This document shows, one piece after another, positions 50,739 through 62,875 of a DNA stretch of 64,000 bases; within the stretch, counting starts at the first letter, position 1; every line of letters begins with the position of its first letter. The notes beneath the pieces are model-generated. The model ran no database searches. It was given only the letters and a program-made list of their open reading frames with translations, and was not told the origin of the DNA. This stretch comes from Sphagnum compactum. Lineage: Eukaryota; Bryophyta; Sphagnopsida; Sphagnales. A program made the translations under genes and the position numbers. Where the stretch lies: assembly GCA_965153455.1 (NCBI GenBank), contig OZ234493.1:18962213-19026212 (forward strand). Direction: 5' to 3'.

Positions 50739-50981
50739 CCAGGTTCACCTGACCAAGGCAAATTGACCCCAGCATTGGGATCATGGTAAAAACCACAAAG
50801 CTCATTTAAATTGGCCATAAATATTCTACATATTTATAAATATAATTTCCCTACACTAAATCAGGGTGCCAAAGTCCAAATCGGTAAATTTTGGGGCCTA
50901 ATATGGCCATGTAAATGGGTTTTGGGGGTTTCTACAATGATCCCAATGTGGGGGTCAATTCTTTACCCTGGCTGGTTCGCC
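50739..50981. repeat. Fold-back element with ~78-bp arms
   Basis: Left arm 50739-50817 and right arm 50905-50981 are imperfect reverse complements. They share the cores AATTGACCCC, CATTGGGATCAT and CATTTAAATTGGCC in diverged form, around an AT-rich loop of about 87 bp. No gene lies inside. It could be a MITE or a small-RNA-producing hairpin, but expression cannot be judged. Confidence 0.7.
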
Positions 50982-51639
50982 CAAGGCCCAATTGCTCATG
51001 CATTGCCTGCAACATGAGCTCTGGCAGAGCGCCTCAATAATGCACTGGGTGAAATCAGCCAACAGCAGGAGACGTGTGGATGCATAATTTTTTGGGTCAG
51101 TTTTGAGATTTAGCCCAAGTGGCTATCATAGGTAGGAAGACTTAGTCAGATTTGGCTATGAGCTAAATATGGCATTAGAAAATTTTAAACATCTTTCTCT
51201 TATTTTTGGCTACCTACTTGAAAACCATGTCTGGAAATCTGACGATTTTTCTTTGAATTTGGTTGAATTTTGGATATGGAGAATCTCAAAAAGCAATTGA
51301 TTTTAGCCCTTTTTAATTTATAACTTAGCCTTTTTTCGGCTATAGTTTTTTGGTAGAAGAAAGGTCAGTGTGTGGATGTGAACAAAAGTCATGATGATAA
51401 TAATGGAGGAGGCCAGAGAGAAAAAGTAAAGCGTGTTTGACAAGTCTCAAGGTGACGTTGCATATTCCATCCTCAATTATGAGTAGAAAATAGAGACATG
51501 TGTTCCAGAAAAGAAAGTAATGAATTGTTCAGTGACCAAGAAATCGGTAAAACGCGTATGCTACAGTCTGAAGAGTCACGCCAAAACCCTTCTAGAAGTT
51601 TCTGGGCGAGAAGAAAATGAGGAAGAAGAAACATCTGCA

Positions 51640-52042
51640 AGAAAAGTCGAAAAGGAGTAAGAAAAGAGAGTGGGAATTCCAGGGAGATCGTGAAGAGGAA
51701 AGGGGTTGATGTTCTTTGGAGAGATCTAGTGGAAAGATCAGCTTGCGAGAATCTGTGATGTGACGGACACCCATCATACCCTGTGTATGCTATTGGGATG
51801 GGAGAGGATTTCTAGCAGGTTTTATGAGCGCTTCTTCTTCTGTGAGAAAAGTCGAAAAAGTAGTAAGAAGAGAAGAGAGTGAGAATTCCAGGGAATTCGT
51901 GAAGAGGAAACCGGTTGATGTTTCCTGGGGAGATCTAGTGGAAAGATCAGCTTAGCTTGCGGGAATCTGTGATGTGAGGGACACCCATCATACCCTGTGT
52001 ATGCTATTGGGATGGCAAAGGATTTGTAGCCAGGTTTCATGA
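51640..52042. repeat. ~200-bp tandem duplication
   Basis: 51640-51828 and 51846-52042 match over most of their length, sharing AGATCTAGTGGAAAGATCAG and CCCATCATACCCTGTGTATG. Both read KRKxVDVxWxDLVERSA on the + strand, so the unit may derive from an exon. Confidence 0.8.
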
Positions 52043-52387
52043 GACCAAAAGGTTACGAGAAAAATATTTATGAGAGCAGTGAGCAAAAGTAGTGTGAAAT
52101 ATGAGAAATTCATATGCCCGCAAGCGAAAAGGAGTTGATCTTTCACAAAGGCCACCAAAAAGAAAGAGAGATGTTGTGCGGATCCCTGCTGTGATTGACA
52201 CACCTTCAGTGCCCGCTGAAAATCCTCCTTCAAGCTCTAGATGGCACAGCAGTGTGGTGCTTATTCTTAATCTTATGATGAGCTTTCTTTGCACAGTTTT
52301 TTCTTGGGCTTTCGCAAGTGACACGTTGAAGTTTGATTTTTCTTTTCTTTTTTTTAATTTTGTTTGGGTGATGACAATTTTTCCTTG

Positions 52388-52510
52388 ACCCTTACAACCA
52401 TGATAGCTTATTGTCCTCACAAAGCATCAGGAGAAGGAGCTCTAGTTCAGATTTGAAATCCCAACCAATAGCTTCACAACCATACCTTTTAGCCACTAGG
52501 GTACTTGAAT
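52388..52510 (-). mobile_element. tRNA-derived SINE, copy 2
   Basis: On the - strand the copy begins near TACCCTAGTGGCTAAAAGG (A-box-like), then TTGGTTGGGATTTCAAATC (degraded B box) and GAGCTCCTTCTCCTGATGC followed by TTTGTGAGGACA. These elements match copy 1 at 45869-45990 in order and spacing. Confidence 0.7.
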
Positions 52511-53259
52511 GTCCCCAATCATTTACAAGTTTCCTTTTTATACATTTTTTACTTTGCTTGCTTTCCAGTTTGTTTGCTTAGTTAAAAAATAAATGAAATG
52601 ATGTTTAAAACAATACGAAATGGAGTCATCATTATAGCCTCTTACATTCGGCCGGTGACTCATTTGCTATAACAAGTAGAATTGGTGAAAGGCAAATTTG
52701 TCAAAATTTGACATTGACTAAGAATATATTGAACTTGTAAAGATTGGAACTTTCATTATAAATTATTAGCTAAGTTCAATGTGTAGTCATAATCCAACAA
52801 CCTAAAGCAAATTATAAAAATGCTCTTGGACATTCTTATTGGGTTTGTGTCCCAATGCCTTAGCCATTGGAGGCCTTAGAGGCCCAAATGTTGGGGAAAA
52901 TGTGATGAAATACAAATCAACCCAAACTTGAAAGAATCCAATTCTTAGCATTAACCTTTATTGTTTCACATACATTCCACCTACTATGTAACAACATTTA
53001 CTCATTGAACTATATTTTGAAACTTTGAGGTCTATGACACATGTGAATGATCTTCATTTGTTAGTCATGCAAGATAGATTTGGTATTCTCCAATTCATCT
53101 ATTATTGTCATCTTGTTAAACTTAATCTTTTCAACTAATTATTGCCTTTATTTAACTACTATAATTTGTATATTGCATTTTTCTTATTTCATGTATAGTC
53201 GAATAATTTCCAAGAGACATTTAAAGAATTGTGTTGACTCGTTTTCATTTTCTTTGCAG

Positions 53260-56200
53260 GAATATCGAGTGCATGATTTAAATCCCACTTGCAATTCCAA
53301 TAATCCAAACTTGACCATCGTTTTTTTTCATGGGATTGCTTTTGGCACAAATGATGAATGGAAGGAAACATGGACAACACGCCCCACCAATAATAGAGAA
53401 GAGTGCATATGTTGGCCAAAAAAGTGGCTACCCGAAGACTTGAACAACAATGTTCGAATTTTATCATTGTCCTATGATTCTAACATTGTGGCAAGTGTTC
53501 ACAATGATGTGACTGAAATTGGCAAAAACCTCATTCAAAGTTTGGTTACAAATTCAAGGTGTGACAATCTCATCTATTTATGGACACTTAATTACTTCTC
53601 CTTGTGTGCATTAAAGATAATTGTTTACATTTTTAGAATTTCTTAAATGTTTCGCATGAGTTAATTGTTCATGTGTGCTAACATTGTGATACACACCAAC
53701 AAATTTCAATTTACTTGAATTGTTAAATTCATGTAGGATAACATAAAATGGGGCTTAAATGCAAATATTCTTGTTTGAAGATAATAACAAAGCCTATGTT
53801 CATATTATAAGTTCATGGTACAACTAGTTTGGTTTTTATGGCAATTTTTAGTTTGCACTTTTTGAAACTTTATCTTTGGTAATGCAATTGAATTGAATTG
53901 AATTGAATTAACACATGTGTTGAAAATTTGCATCCATTTCATTGCAAAAAATATATATTAAAAAAAGTATAAATATTTTATTTTATTTTTTAAATTTCAA
54001 GTATATTTCTAAGGTAACACATAGAAGATGAATTGTATATCAACACAAGAATGTAAACACCTACATACTTGTGCATAATATTTGTTTTATCAAAACATGG
54101 TTGTCACATTTTTTAAGTAGATTAATATCAATAAACGAAAAATGACATACGACAAGCAAATCAATTATGAACTTATGCCTTAGGTCATGTGTGAATTGGA
54201 AAATTGCCCCAAGTAAAATAGGATTAATTTGTACATGCTAATAGAATGTTGATAATGGAATTTTGGTGCATTGTTGAATATTTTGTAGTTATCAATCCCT
54301 TTGGGATGGACCGGTGACATTAGTTGCTTATAGTTTTGGAGGTCTTGTACTCAAAAGCTTGGTGGTTGAAGCTCACAAACGTGTATATCAAAGGTCAAAA
54401 AATGGTTTGGATGATGAAGTACACAAATGTTGTAAAACATTTTTGAACAATGTCAAAGGTGTAGTATTTTATGGTGTACCACATTTTGGTGGTACCAAAT
54501 ATTTATCAAAATATTTCGCTTGGCAATGTCAACAAATCAACATCAACAAATATGCAACCCAACTTGGTTTTTCAAAGAATTTAAAACCTTTCAACATACA
54601 AATGGAATACCTTTCAAAGGATTTTAAAAATGTCATTCATGAAGACCTCAACATATATGCATTTGGTGAAGGATTACCAATTGATGAGAATTGGGTAAGA
54701 TTTTCATTTCACCACATTGAAAGTTATTCAACCAGGTTCATTAATTGAACATTTTTTGTATTGTCAAAACTTGTGTGGGATCATGTACTCAATACTTGTG
54801 AATATATTAATGTGGTGAATGGGTCATGTGTTTTATGGATTTTGCTTCATGAATTACTATTAATGGAAATGAAATTTAATTGACTTCAAACATTAGGAAA
54901 TAGGTTTAAATTTTCCCTTCATCAAATCAATTCCATATAAATATTTGTAAAGAAAATCATAACATCATTAAAACATGTAAGATTCATGAGATTAAAAACC
55001 AATAACTTTGTGATGTATTTGTATAAGTTGCTTGCCAAAAGGTTGAAGGAAATTACTTGTACACAATATTTCATTATTATTCAAACATCAATAGTTATTA
55101 AGCTATAGTTTCCACCACCATTTGGCTTATAAGTTAAAGCATAAGTGACCAGACAAATCAATGAAATCCATAACCTTAATGTTTTGCACATGCAGGGAAT
55201 TTTAGTGCCATATGTCTCAGCTATTCGGTTGTCAAACAACAACCATTACAAAATGGAGGATGCTAATCACTTGACAATTTGCAAGCCACCAAACAAAGAT
55301 CATCCAAGCTATTTTTTATTATTAAATTGTTTGAGAATATGTATGAAGGTAAAAACCTCAAATCTAATTTTTTTTATTTCATATATGTTCATGTAATTTG
55401 ATACACATTAGGTCATAGCACACTTGATGTGTATCGCATATGTAATGTCATATATATTGGTTATCAAATTAAAAAAATAACATATAAATGACCTATATTT
55501 TGTGAATTTTGACAGAAAAATATATTGCTTCCACCTTTGCCATGCCATGAGGTGGCGTTGATTGATAAAGCAAAAGACATAAACATTTTGTTACAAAAGG
55601 AATCTATTGTTGGTTTGGTTGGAATGGGTGGGATTGGGAAGACCACTTTGTGCAAAAAATTCTATCATTTGTTCCACAACCAATATGACAAATCTAGTTT
55701 TTTGGAGGATGTGAATTCAAAGGACAATATCAATGATGTCATAAAACAACTCCTACATGATTTGTGTCACAAGAGGTTATCCAAAGATGAAAATGTGAAT
55801 AAAGAAGACCTTGACAAAATTAATCAATGTATGATATTGAAAAAAGTGTTAGTGGTGGTGGATAATGTTGGTAAGGCGGAAAACCTTACTTCTTTGCCAA
55901 TTTTCATTGATAAGGCTGCTAGGAATCTAGCTTTTAAAAGCAAAGTACTTGTGAATTGTCGAAATTGGCAAAGTTTGAAATCTCATGTAAGTGAGGATGG
56001 AAAAGTGGTTATGAAATCTTTGGAGGTAAATCAAGCAAGGGAACTATTTATGTTCCATGCATTGGGTAATGGAAATCATGTTCCAACAAAGGATTTCAAC
56101 GATATATGTATGAAGATTATAAAAGCTTGTGGGGGGCTCCCTTTAAGTCTTAAAGTATTGGGTTCTTTTTTGTGCAATACTAAAGAATTGGAAATTTGGG

Positions 56201-59200
56201 AAGGTGCATTGAACACATTGAAAAGTGGGCAAAGTTTCACGGGGGGCAATGATAATGAAGAGCTTTGGAGTAAATTGAGGATTTCTTATGACCATTTGGA
56301 TAAACAACATAAAAACATGTTTTTGGATATTGCTTGTTTTTTGGGTGGTTTGAAAATAAGTACAATTTATCGAGCGTGGAGTGGAGATTATTTACACCCA
56401 AAATTTGGATTACAAAATTTACAACATAGATCTTTAATCCAACAGATAGAAGGTGGAATCTTGTACATACATGACCAATTACGAGACATGGGTCAAAATA
56501 TTGCAATGGAATTACCAATTATGAATCGATTTGTATGGAAATCAAATCAATCAAATTATATTCTACAAAAGGATGAGGTTGTCATTCTACTATTTCAATC
56601 CTATAATTTTATTTCAATTTCCTATGATTTTTTAAATGTCCAAAACCAAATGTTTTAGCTTTGAATTTTGATTTGATAAATACATGTTTTTCTAGTAAAT
56701 TTTAACATTAGGATGAAATGTTCTTTTATATTGATAATCTTTTTGTTTTCATTTCCCGTGATAGGTGGTGGAACACTTAGAAGGCATTTCATTGATAAAA
56801 TGTGTCGATTTACTTATGTTGTCCCAAATCGACTCAAAGGGATTTCGCAACCTTAGGTTAGTTGACTTAACAGAAGCTTCACCAACTATTGTGGAACATT
56901 GCATCCAAAACCGAAATTTGAATAATGTTAAATGGTTATGCCTAAAAAAATGCATGATTCAAAAGTTGCTAAGTAATTTGTTTTATTGTTTACGATTACA
57001 AGTACTTGATTTGGCACAATGTCAAAGTTTGAAAGAAATACCTTCATCTATTGGCCAATTGAATGCACTCCAAGAGCTTAATTTGTCAAATTGTTCCAAC
57101 TTGAAAGAACTACCTTCATCTATTGGCCAATTGAATGCACTCCAAGAGCTTGATTTGTCAGGGTGTTCCAACTTGAAAGAACTACCTTCATCTATTGGCC
57201 AATTGAATGCACTCCAAAAGCTTAATTTGTCAAGTTGTTCTAATTTGAAAGAACTACCTTCATCTATTAGCCAATTGAATGCACTCCAAGGGCTTGATTT
57301 GTCAAAGTGTTCCAACTTGAAAGAACTACCTTCATCTATTGGCCAATTGAATGCACTGCAAACCCTTATTTTATTAGAATGTTTCAACTTAAAAGAACTA
57401 CCTTCATCTATTAGCCAATTGAATGCACTCCAAGGGCTTCATTTGTCATGGTGTTCTGAGTTGAAAGAACTACCTTCATCTATTGGCCAATTGAATGCAC
57501 TCCAAGAACTTTATTTGTCATGGTGTTCCAACTTGAAAGAACTACCTTTATCTATTGGCCAATTGAATGCACTCCAAAAGCTTGATTTGTCAATATGTTC
57601 CAACTTAAAAGAACTACCTTCATCTATTGGCCAATTGAATGCACTCCAAAAGCTTGATTTATCAATATGTTCCAACTTGAAAGAACTACCTTCATCTATT
57701 GGCCAATTGAATACACTCCAAAAGCTTGATTTGTCAGGGTGTTCCAACTTGAAAGGACTACCTTCATCTATTAACCAATTGAATGCACTCCAAAGGCTTG
57801 ATTTGTCAGGGTGTTCCAAGTTGAAAGAACTACCTTCATCTATTGGCCAAGTGAATGCACTCCAAGGGTTTGATTTGTCAGGATGTTCCAACTTGAAAGA
57901 ACTACCTTCATCTATTGACCAATTGAATGCACTCCAAGTGTTTCATTTGTCATGGTGTTCTGAGTTAAAAGAACTACCTTCATCTATTGGCCAATTGAAT
58001 GCACTCCAAGACCTTGTTTTGTGCGGGTGTTCCAAGTTGAAAGAACTACCTTCATCTATTGGCCAATTGAATGCACTCCAAGGGCTTGATTTGTCAAAGT
58101 GTTCCAACTTGAAAGAACTACCTTCATCTATTGGCCAATTGAATGCACTCCAAAAGCTTGTTTTATCAGAATGTTCCAACTTCAAAGAACTACCTTCATC
58201 TATTGGCCACTTGAATGCACTCCAAAAGCTTGTTTTATCAGAATGTTCCAACTTGAAAGAACTACCTTCATCTATTGGCCAATTGAATACACTCCAAGGG
58301 CTTGATTTGTCAGGGTGTTCGAACTTGAAAGAACTACCTTCATCTATTGGCCAATTGAATGCACTCCAAGAGCTTGATTTGTCAAGGTGTTCCAACTTGA
58401 AAGAACTACCTTCATTTATTGGCCAATTGAATGCACTCCAAAAGCTTTCTTTCTCATGGTGGTACAACTTGAAAGAACTACCTTCATTTATTGGCCAATT
58501 GAATGCACTCCAAGAGCTTCATTTGTCAAGGTATTCTAACTCGAAAGAACAACCCTCATCTATTGGCCAATTGAATGCACTGCAAAAGTTTAATTTGTCA
58601 GAGTCTTCCAACTTTAAAGAAATACTTTCATATATTGGCCAATGGAATGCACTCCAAGAGCTTGATTTATCAAGGTGTTCCCACTTGAAAGAACTACCTT
58701 CATCTATTGGCCAATTGAATGCACTCCAAGTGCTTGTTTTATCGGAATGTTTCAACTTGAAAGGACCACCTTCATCTATTGGCCAATTGAATGCACTCCA
58801 AACGCTTGTTTTATTAGAATGTTTCAACTTGAAAAAACTACCTTCATCTATTGGCCAATTGAATGCACTCCAAGGGCTTGATTTGTCAGCGTGTTCCAAC
58901 TTGAAAGAATTACTTTCATCTATTGGCCAATTGAATGCACTCCAAAAGCTTGATTTGTCATGGTGTTCTAAGTTAAAAGAACTACCTTCATCTATTGGCC
59001 AATTGAATGCACTCCAAGGGCTTGATTTGTCATGGTGTTCTGAGTTAAAAGAACTACCTTCATCTATTGACCAATTGAATGCACTCCAAAAGCTTGATTT
59101 GTCAAGTTGTTCTAATTTGAAAGAACTACCTTCATCTATTAGCCAATTGAATGCACTCCAAGGGCTTGATTTGTCAAAGTGTTCCAACTTGAAAGAACTA

Positions 59201-61135
59201 CCTTCATCTATTGGCCAATTGAATGCACTCCAAGGGCTTCATTTGTCAGAATGTTCCAACTTCAAAGAACTACCTTCATCTATTGGCCAATTGAATGCAC
59301 TCCAAAAGCTTGATTTGTCATGGTGTTCTAAGTTAAAAGAACTACCTTCATCTATTGGCCAATTGAATGCACTCCAAGGGCTTGATTTGTCATGGTGTTC
59401 TGAGTTAAAAGAACTACCTTCATCTATTGGCCAATTGAATGCACTCCAAAAGCTTGATTTGTCAGGTTGTTCTAATTTAGAAGAACTACCTTCATCTATT
59501 AGCCAATTGAATGCACTCCAAGGGCTTGATTTGTCAGAATGTTCCAAGTTGAAAGAACTACCTTCATCTATTGGCCAATTGAATGCACTCCAAGGGCTTG
59601 ATTTGTCAGGGTGTTCCAACTTGAAAGAACTACCTTCATCTATTGGCCAATTGAATGCACTCCAAGTGCTTCATTTGTCATGTTGTTCTGAATTGAAAGA
59701 ACTACCTTCATCTATTGGCCAATTGAATGCACTCCAAGAACTTTATTTGTCATGGTGTTCCAACTTGAAAGAACTACCTTCATTTATTGGCCAATTGAAT
59801 GCACTCCAAAAGCTTGATTTGTCATGGTGTTCTAAGTTGAAAGAACTACCTTCATCTATTGGTCAATTGAATGCACTCCAAGGGCTTCATTTGTCGTGGT
59901 GTTCTGAATTGAAAGAACTATCTTCATGTATTGGCCAATTGAATGCACTGCAAGTGTTTCATTTGTCATGGTGTTCTGAGTTGAAAGAACTACCTTCATC
60001 TATTAGCCAATTGAATGCACTCCAAGGGCTTGATTTGTCAAAGTGTTCCAACTTGAAAGAACTACCTTCATCTATTGGCCAATTGAATGCACTCCAAATG
60101 CTTGTTTTATTAGAATGTTTCAACTTAAAAGAACTACCTTCATCTATTGGCCAATTGAATGCACTCCAAACGCTTGTTTTATCAGAATGTTCCAACTTGA
60201 AAGAACTACCTTCATCTATTGGCCAATTGAATGCACTCCAAGGGCTTGATTTGTCAGGGTGTTCCAACTTGAAAGAACTACCTTCATCTATTGGCCAATT
60301 GAATGCACTCCAAACGCTTGTTTTATCAGAATGTTTCAACTTGAAAGAACTACCTTCATCTATTGGCCGATTGAATGCACTCCAAGGGCTTGATTTGTCA
60401 GGGTGTTCCAACTTGAAAGAACTACCTTCATCTATTGGCCAATTGAATGCACTCCAAACGCTTGTTTTGTCATGGTGTTCTAAGTTGAAAGAACTACCTT
60501 CATCTATTGGCCAATTGAATGCACTCCAAGAACTTTATTTGTCATGGTGTTCCAACTTGAAAGAACTACCTTCATCTGTTGACCAATTGAATGCACTTCA
60601 AGGGCTTCATTTGTCATGGTGTTCTGAGTTGAAAGAACTACCTTCATCTATTGGCCAATTGAATGCACTCCAAGGGCTTGATTTGTCAAAATGTTTCAAC
60701 TTGAAAGAACTACCTTCATCTATTGGCCAATTGAATGCACTCCAAGGGCTTGATTTGTCAGAATGTTCTAACTTGAAAGAACTACCTTCATCTATTGGTC
60801 AATTGAATGCACTCGAACAGCTTGATTTGTCAAAGTGTTCCAATTTGAAAGAATTACCTTCATCTATTGGCCAATTGAATGCACTCCAAGGGCTTGATTT
60901 GTCAAGGTGTTCCAACTTGAAGGAACTACCTTCCTCTATTGGCCTATTAAATGCACTCCAAAAGCTTAATTTGTGGGGTTGCTCCAACTTGAAAGAATTA
61001 CCTTCATCTATTAGCCAATTAAATGCACTCCAAGAGCTTCAATTGTCAGGGTGTTCCAACTTGAAAGAATTACCTTCATTTATTGGCCTATGCAACGCAC
61101 TCCAAAAGCTTGATTTGTCATGTGTTGCAACTTGA
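53260..61135 (+). CDS. HNL immune receptor: alpha/beta-hydrolase, NB-ARC and giant LRR
   Basis: A probable intracellular immune receptor. In-phase exons: 53260-53558, 54289-54694, 55196-55348, 55516-56577 and 56765-61135, at least 2,096 aa; an upstream first exon is not resolved. Exons 1-3 form a SERAC1/DUF676-type alpha/beta-hydrolase: TIVFFHGIAFGTNDEW, nucleophile elbow AYSFGG (usual GHSFGG), FLNNVKGVVFYGVPHFGG, and catalytic His in EDANHLTICKPP. Exon 4 is NB-ARC: P-loop GMGGIGKTT, kinase-2 VLVVVDNV, RNBS-B KVLVNCRN, GLPL as CGGLPLSLKVLGSF, FLDIACFLGG, and MHD as IHD. Exon 5 has a 264-bp linker, then 57 LRR units of 24 residues. Hydrolase-NB-LRR fusion defines the HNL class of liverworts and other non-flowering plants. 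The final unit is frameshifted and ends the protein. Function is inferred from the domains. Confidence 0.9.
57029..61132 (+). repeat. 57 head-to-tail 72-bp LRR units
   Basis: Every unit is exactly 72 bp, with consensus LKELPSSIGQLNALQxLxLS then xCSN. From 57029 to the stop at 61133 the length is 57 x 72 with no indel. Adjacent units are often identical except for two or three codons around the xLxLSxC positions. Higher-order duplications are visible, for example lines starting 58921 and 59281 agree at a 360-bp (five-unit) offset. Confidence 0.95.
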
Positions 61136-61830
61136 AAGAACTACTTTCATTTGTTGGCCAATTGAATGCACTCCAAGAGCTTTACTTGAATGGGTGTTCC
61201 AAATTGAAAGAATTACCGTCATCTATTCGTCAATTGAATGCACTCCAAGAATTTGATTTATAAGGGTGTTGCAACTTGATAGTATTATCTTCATCTATTG
61301 GCCAATTGAATGCACTCCAAGAATTTGATTTATCACGGTGTTGCAACTTGACAGTATTATCTTCATCTATTGGCCAATTGAATGCACTCCGATAATTTGA
61401 TTTGTCAGGGTGTTGCAGCTTGAAAGAACTATTTTTATCTATTGAACAATTGAATGCACTCCAAATTTTTTTCTATAAAACTTCTACAATTTGAAAGCAT
61501 CATTAAAAAAATACATTCATCTATGGGCAAATTGAATGCACTCAAAGTGTTTCATTTGTCCAGGTGTTCCAATTTGAAATAACTAGTTTCACCTATTGGT
61601 CTTTGAGTGCACTTGAAAATTTTGATTTTGTGAATGCTTCAACTTGCAAGAATTATTTGCATGTACATTTGCCAATTAAATGCATTCTAAAAGTTTTAGT
61701 TGTGGGAGCTTAATTTGTATGAGCTTACAAGAATTACTTACATTTATTGGCCAATTTAATGCATTCAAGGAACTTAATTTGTTAAGGTGTTTCAATTTGA
61801 GATAATTATTTTCATCCATCGCCAATTGTA
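61132..61830 (+). pseudogene. Decayed continuation of the LRR array
   Basis: After the frameshift the array continues in another frame. Units start at 61132, 61204, 61276, 61348 and 61420, still in 72-bp register (ELLSFVGQLNALQELYL and similar). In-frame stops occur at 61261-61263 and near 61391. Weaker LRR-like phrases run to about 61810. The receptor was once longer, or the array grew past its current stop. Confidence 0.85.
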
Positions 61831-62388
61831 TCATTAATAAAAAACCCCTTCTTTTCAACCAAACTGCTTTCAAGTTGACATCATATTCGACTACATTTCA
61901 ATATTTTTTTTGAACATTTAAAAAAATTATTCACAATTTCCAAGTAAATTGAGCCACCTACTCTTTTGGTGGACAAATGAAAGCATATCCCAAATATTTT
62001 GCAGCTCATGTAATGTTCTTAGCACCCCCATGGTCTACAATTGAATTATAGCTAAAATGTTGACCTGGAAATTTACATAGTCTATAGTCAAGCCTCTCTT
62101 GGTGATGTGTCCCATGTTCAACTACTTTGGTCAATTGCAAAACATAGTGATGGATGATAGATCACATTAAGATGATGGACGGTACGGATATAATTAAACT
62201 TACAAAAACTTGTACAATTTTTTTTATCTGCATTTAATCTAATGTATGTAAATTTTAAAACAATCTATCCCATCATTTTTCGATCAATATCCTCAATCTA
62301 TATTACAAACTGTCATCCTTGTTAACTCTAATCCACATAGATTGTTTGATACATCAATTTTCAATTTTCATTTCTGATGAAGCAACAT

Positions 62389-62725
62389 TTTGCTCCTAAG
62401 GTTTCAATTTTGATGCAACAACATTTTGCTCACCAATTGGCTAATATGATTCAACAACATTTTGCTCACCAATTGGCTAATATGATTCAACAACATTTTG
62501 CTCACCAATTGGCTAATTTGATGCAGCAACATTTTGCTCAACATTGCCTCATCTGATGCACCAACATTTTGCTCAACAATTGTCTGATCTGATGCAACAA
62601 CATTTTGCTTAGCAAATGCTTGATCTTATGCAGCAACATTTTGCTCAGCAATTGTTTGACCTGATACAACGACATTTTGCTCGGCATTTGTCTATTATAA
62701 TGAAGCAACATTTTGCTTATGAACT
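62389..62725. repeat. 36-bp minisatellite
   Basis: CAACATTTTGCTCA or close variants recur about every 36 bp (near 62392, 62420, 62456, 62492, 62528 and onward), about nine or ten units. The period is a multiple of three and part of it is open on the - strand (KMLLHQIRQLLS repeats), but no gene can be built. Confidence 0.8.
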
Positions 62726-62875
62726 TCCAAATCACCACCACCTTTCTTCAATTTCCTTCCTCTAGCCATTACAACCTTCAACATAAAAAAACCACCATTT
62801 CATTATTAGTTGTCAATTTTAATCAAGTAAACCAAAAGGACCCAAGGAAAAAAAAAAAAAAACTGCCTGCTACCA

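Larger units (their letters stand above)
49141..53259. other. Intergenic region with several small mobile elements
   Basis: Contains a MITE (49605-49931), a fold-back element (50739-50981), a 200-bp tandem duplication (51640-52042), a small basic ORF (52101-52388) and a SINE copy (52388-52510), listed or discussed separately. The unresolved first exon and promoter of the HNL gene may lie in the last few hundred bases. Confidence 0.5.

Noticed and set aside
57022-60987. Long open frames on the minus strand (up to about 220 codons) across the LRR array
   Set aside because: The 72-bp unit has a stop-free antisense frame, so repetition produces long shadow ORFs. They encode only the antisense of the LRR unit and have no family match.
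57029-61132. CRISPR array
   Set aside because: The regular 72-bp repeats are coding LRR units in a plant gene. There are no unique spacers.
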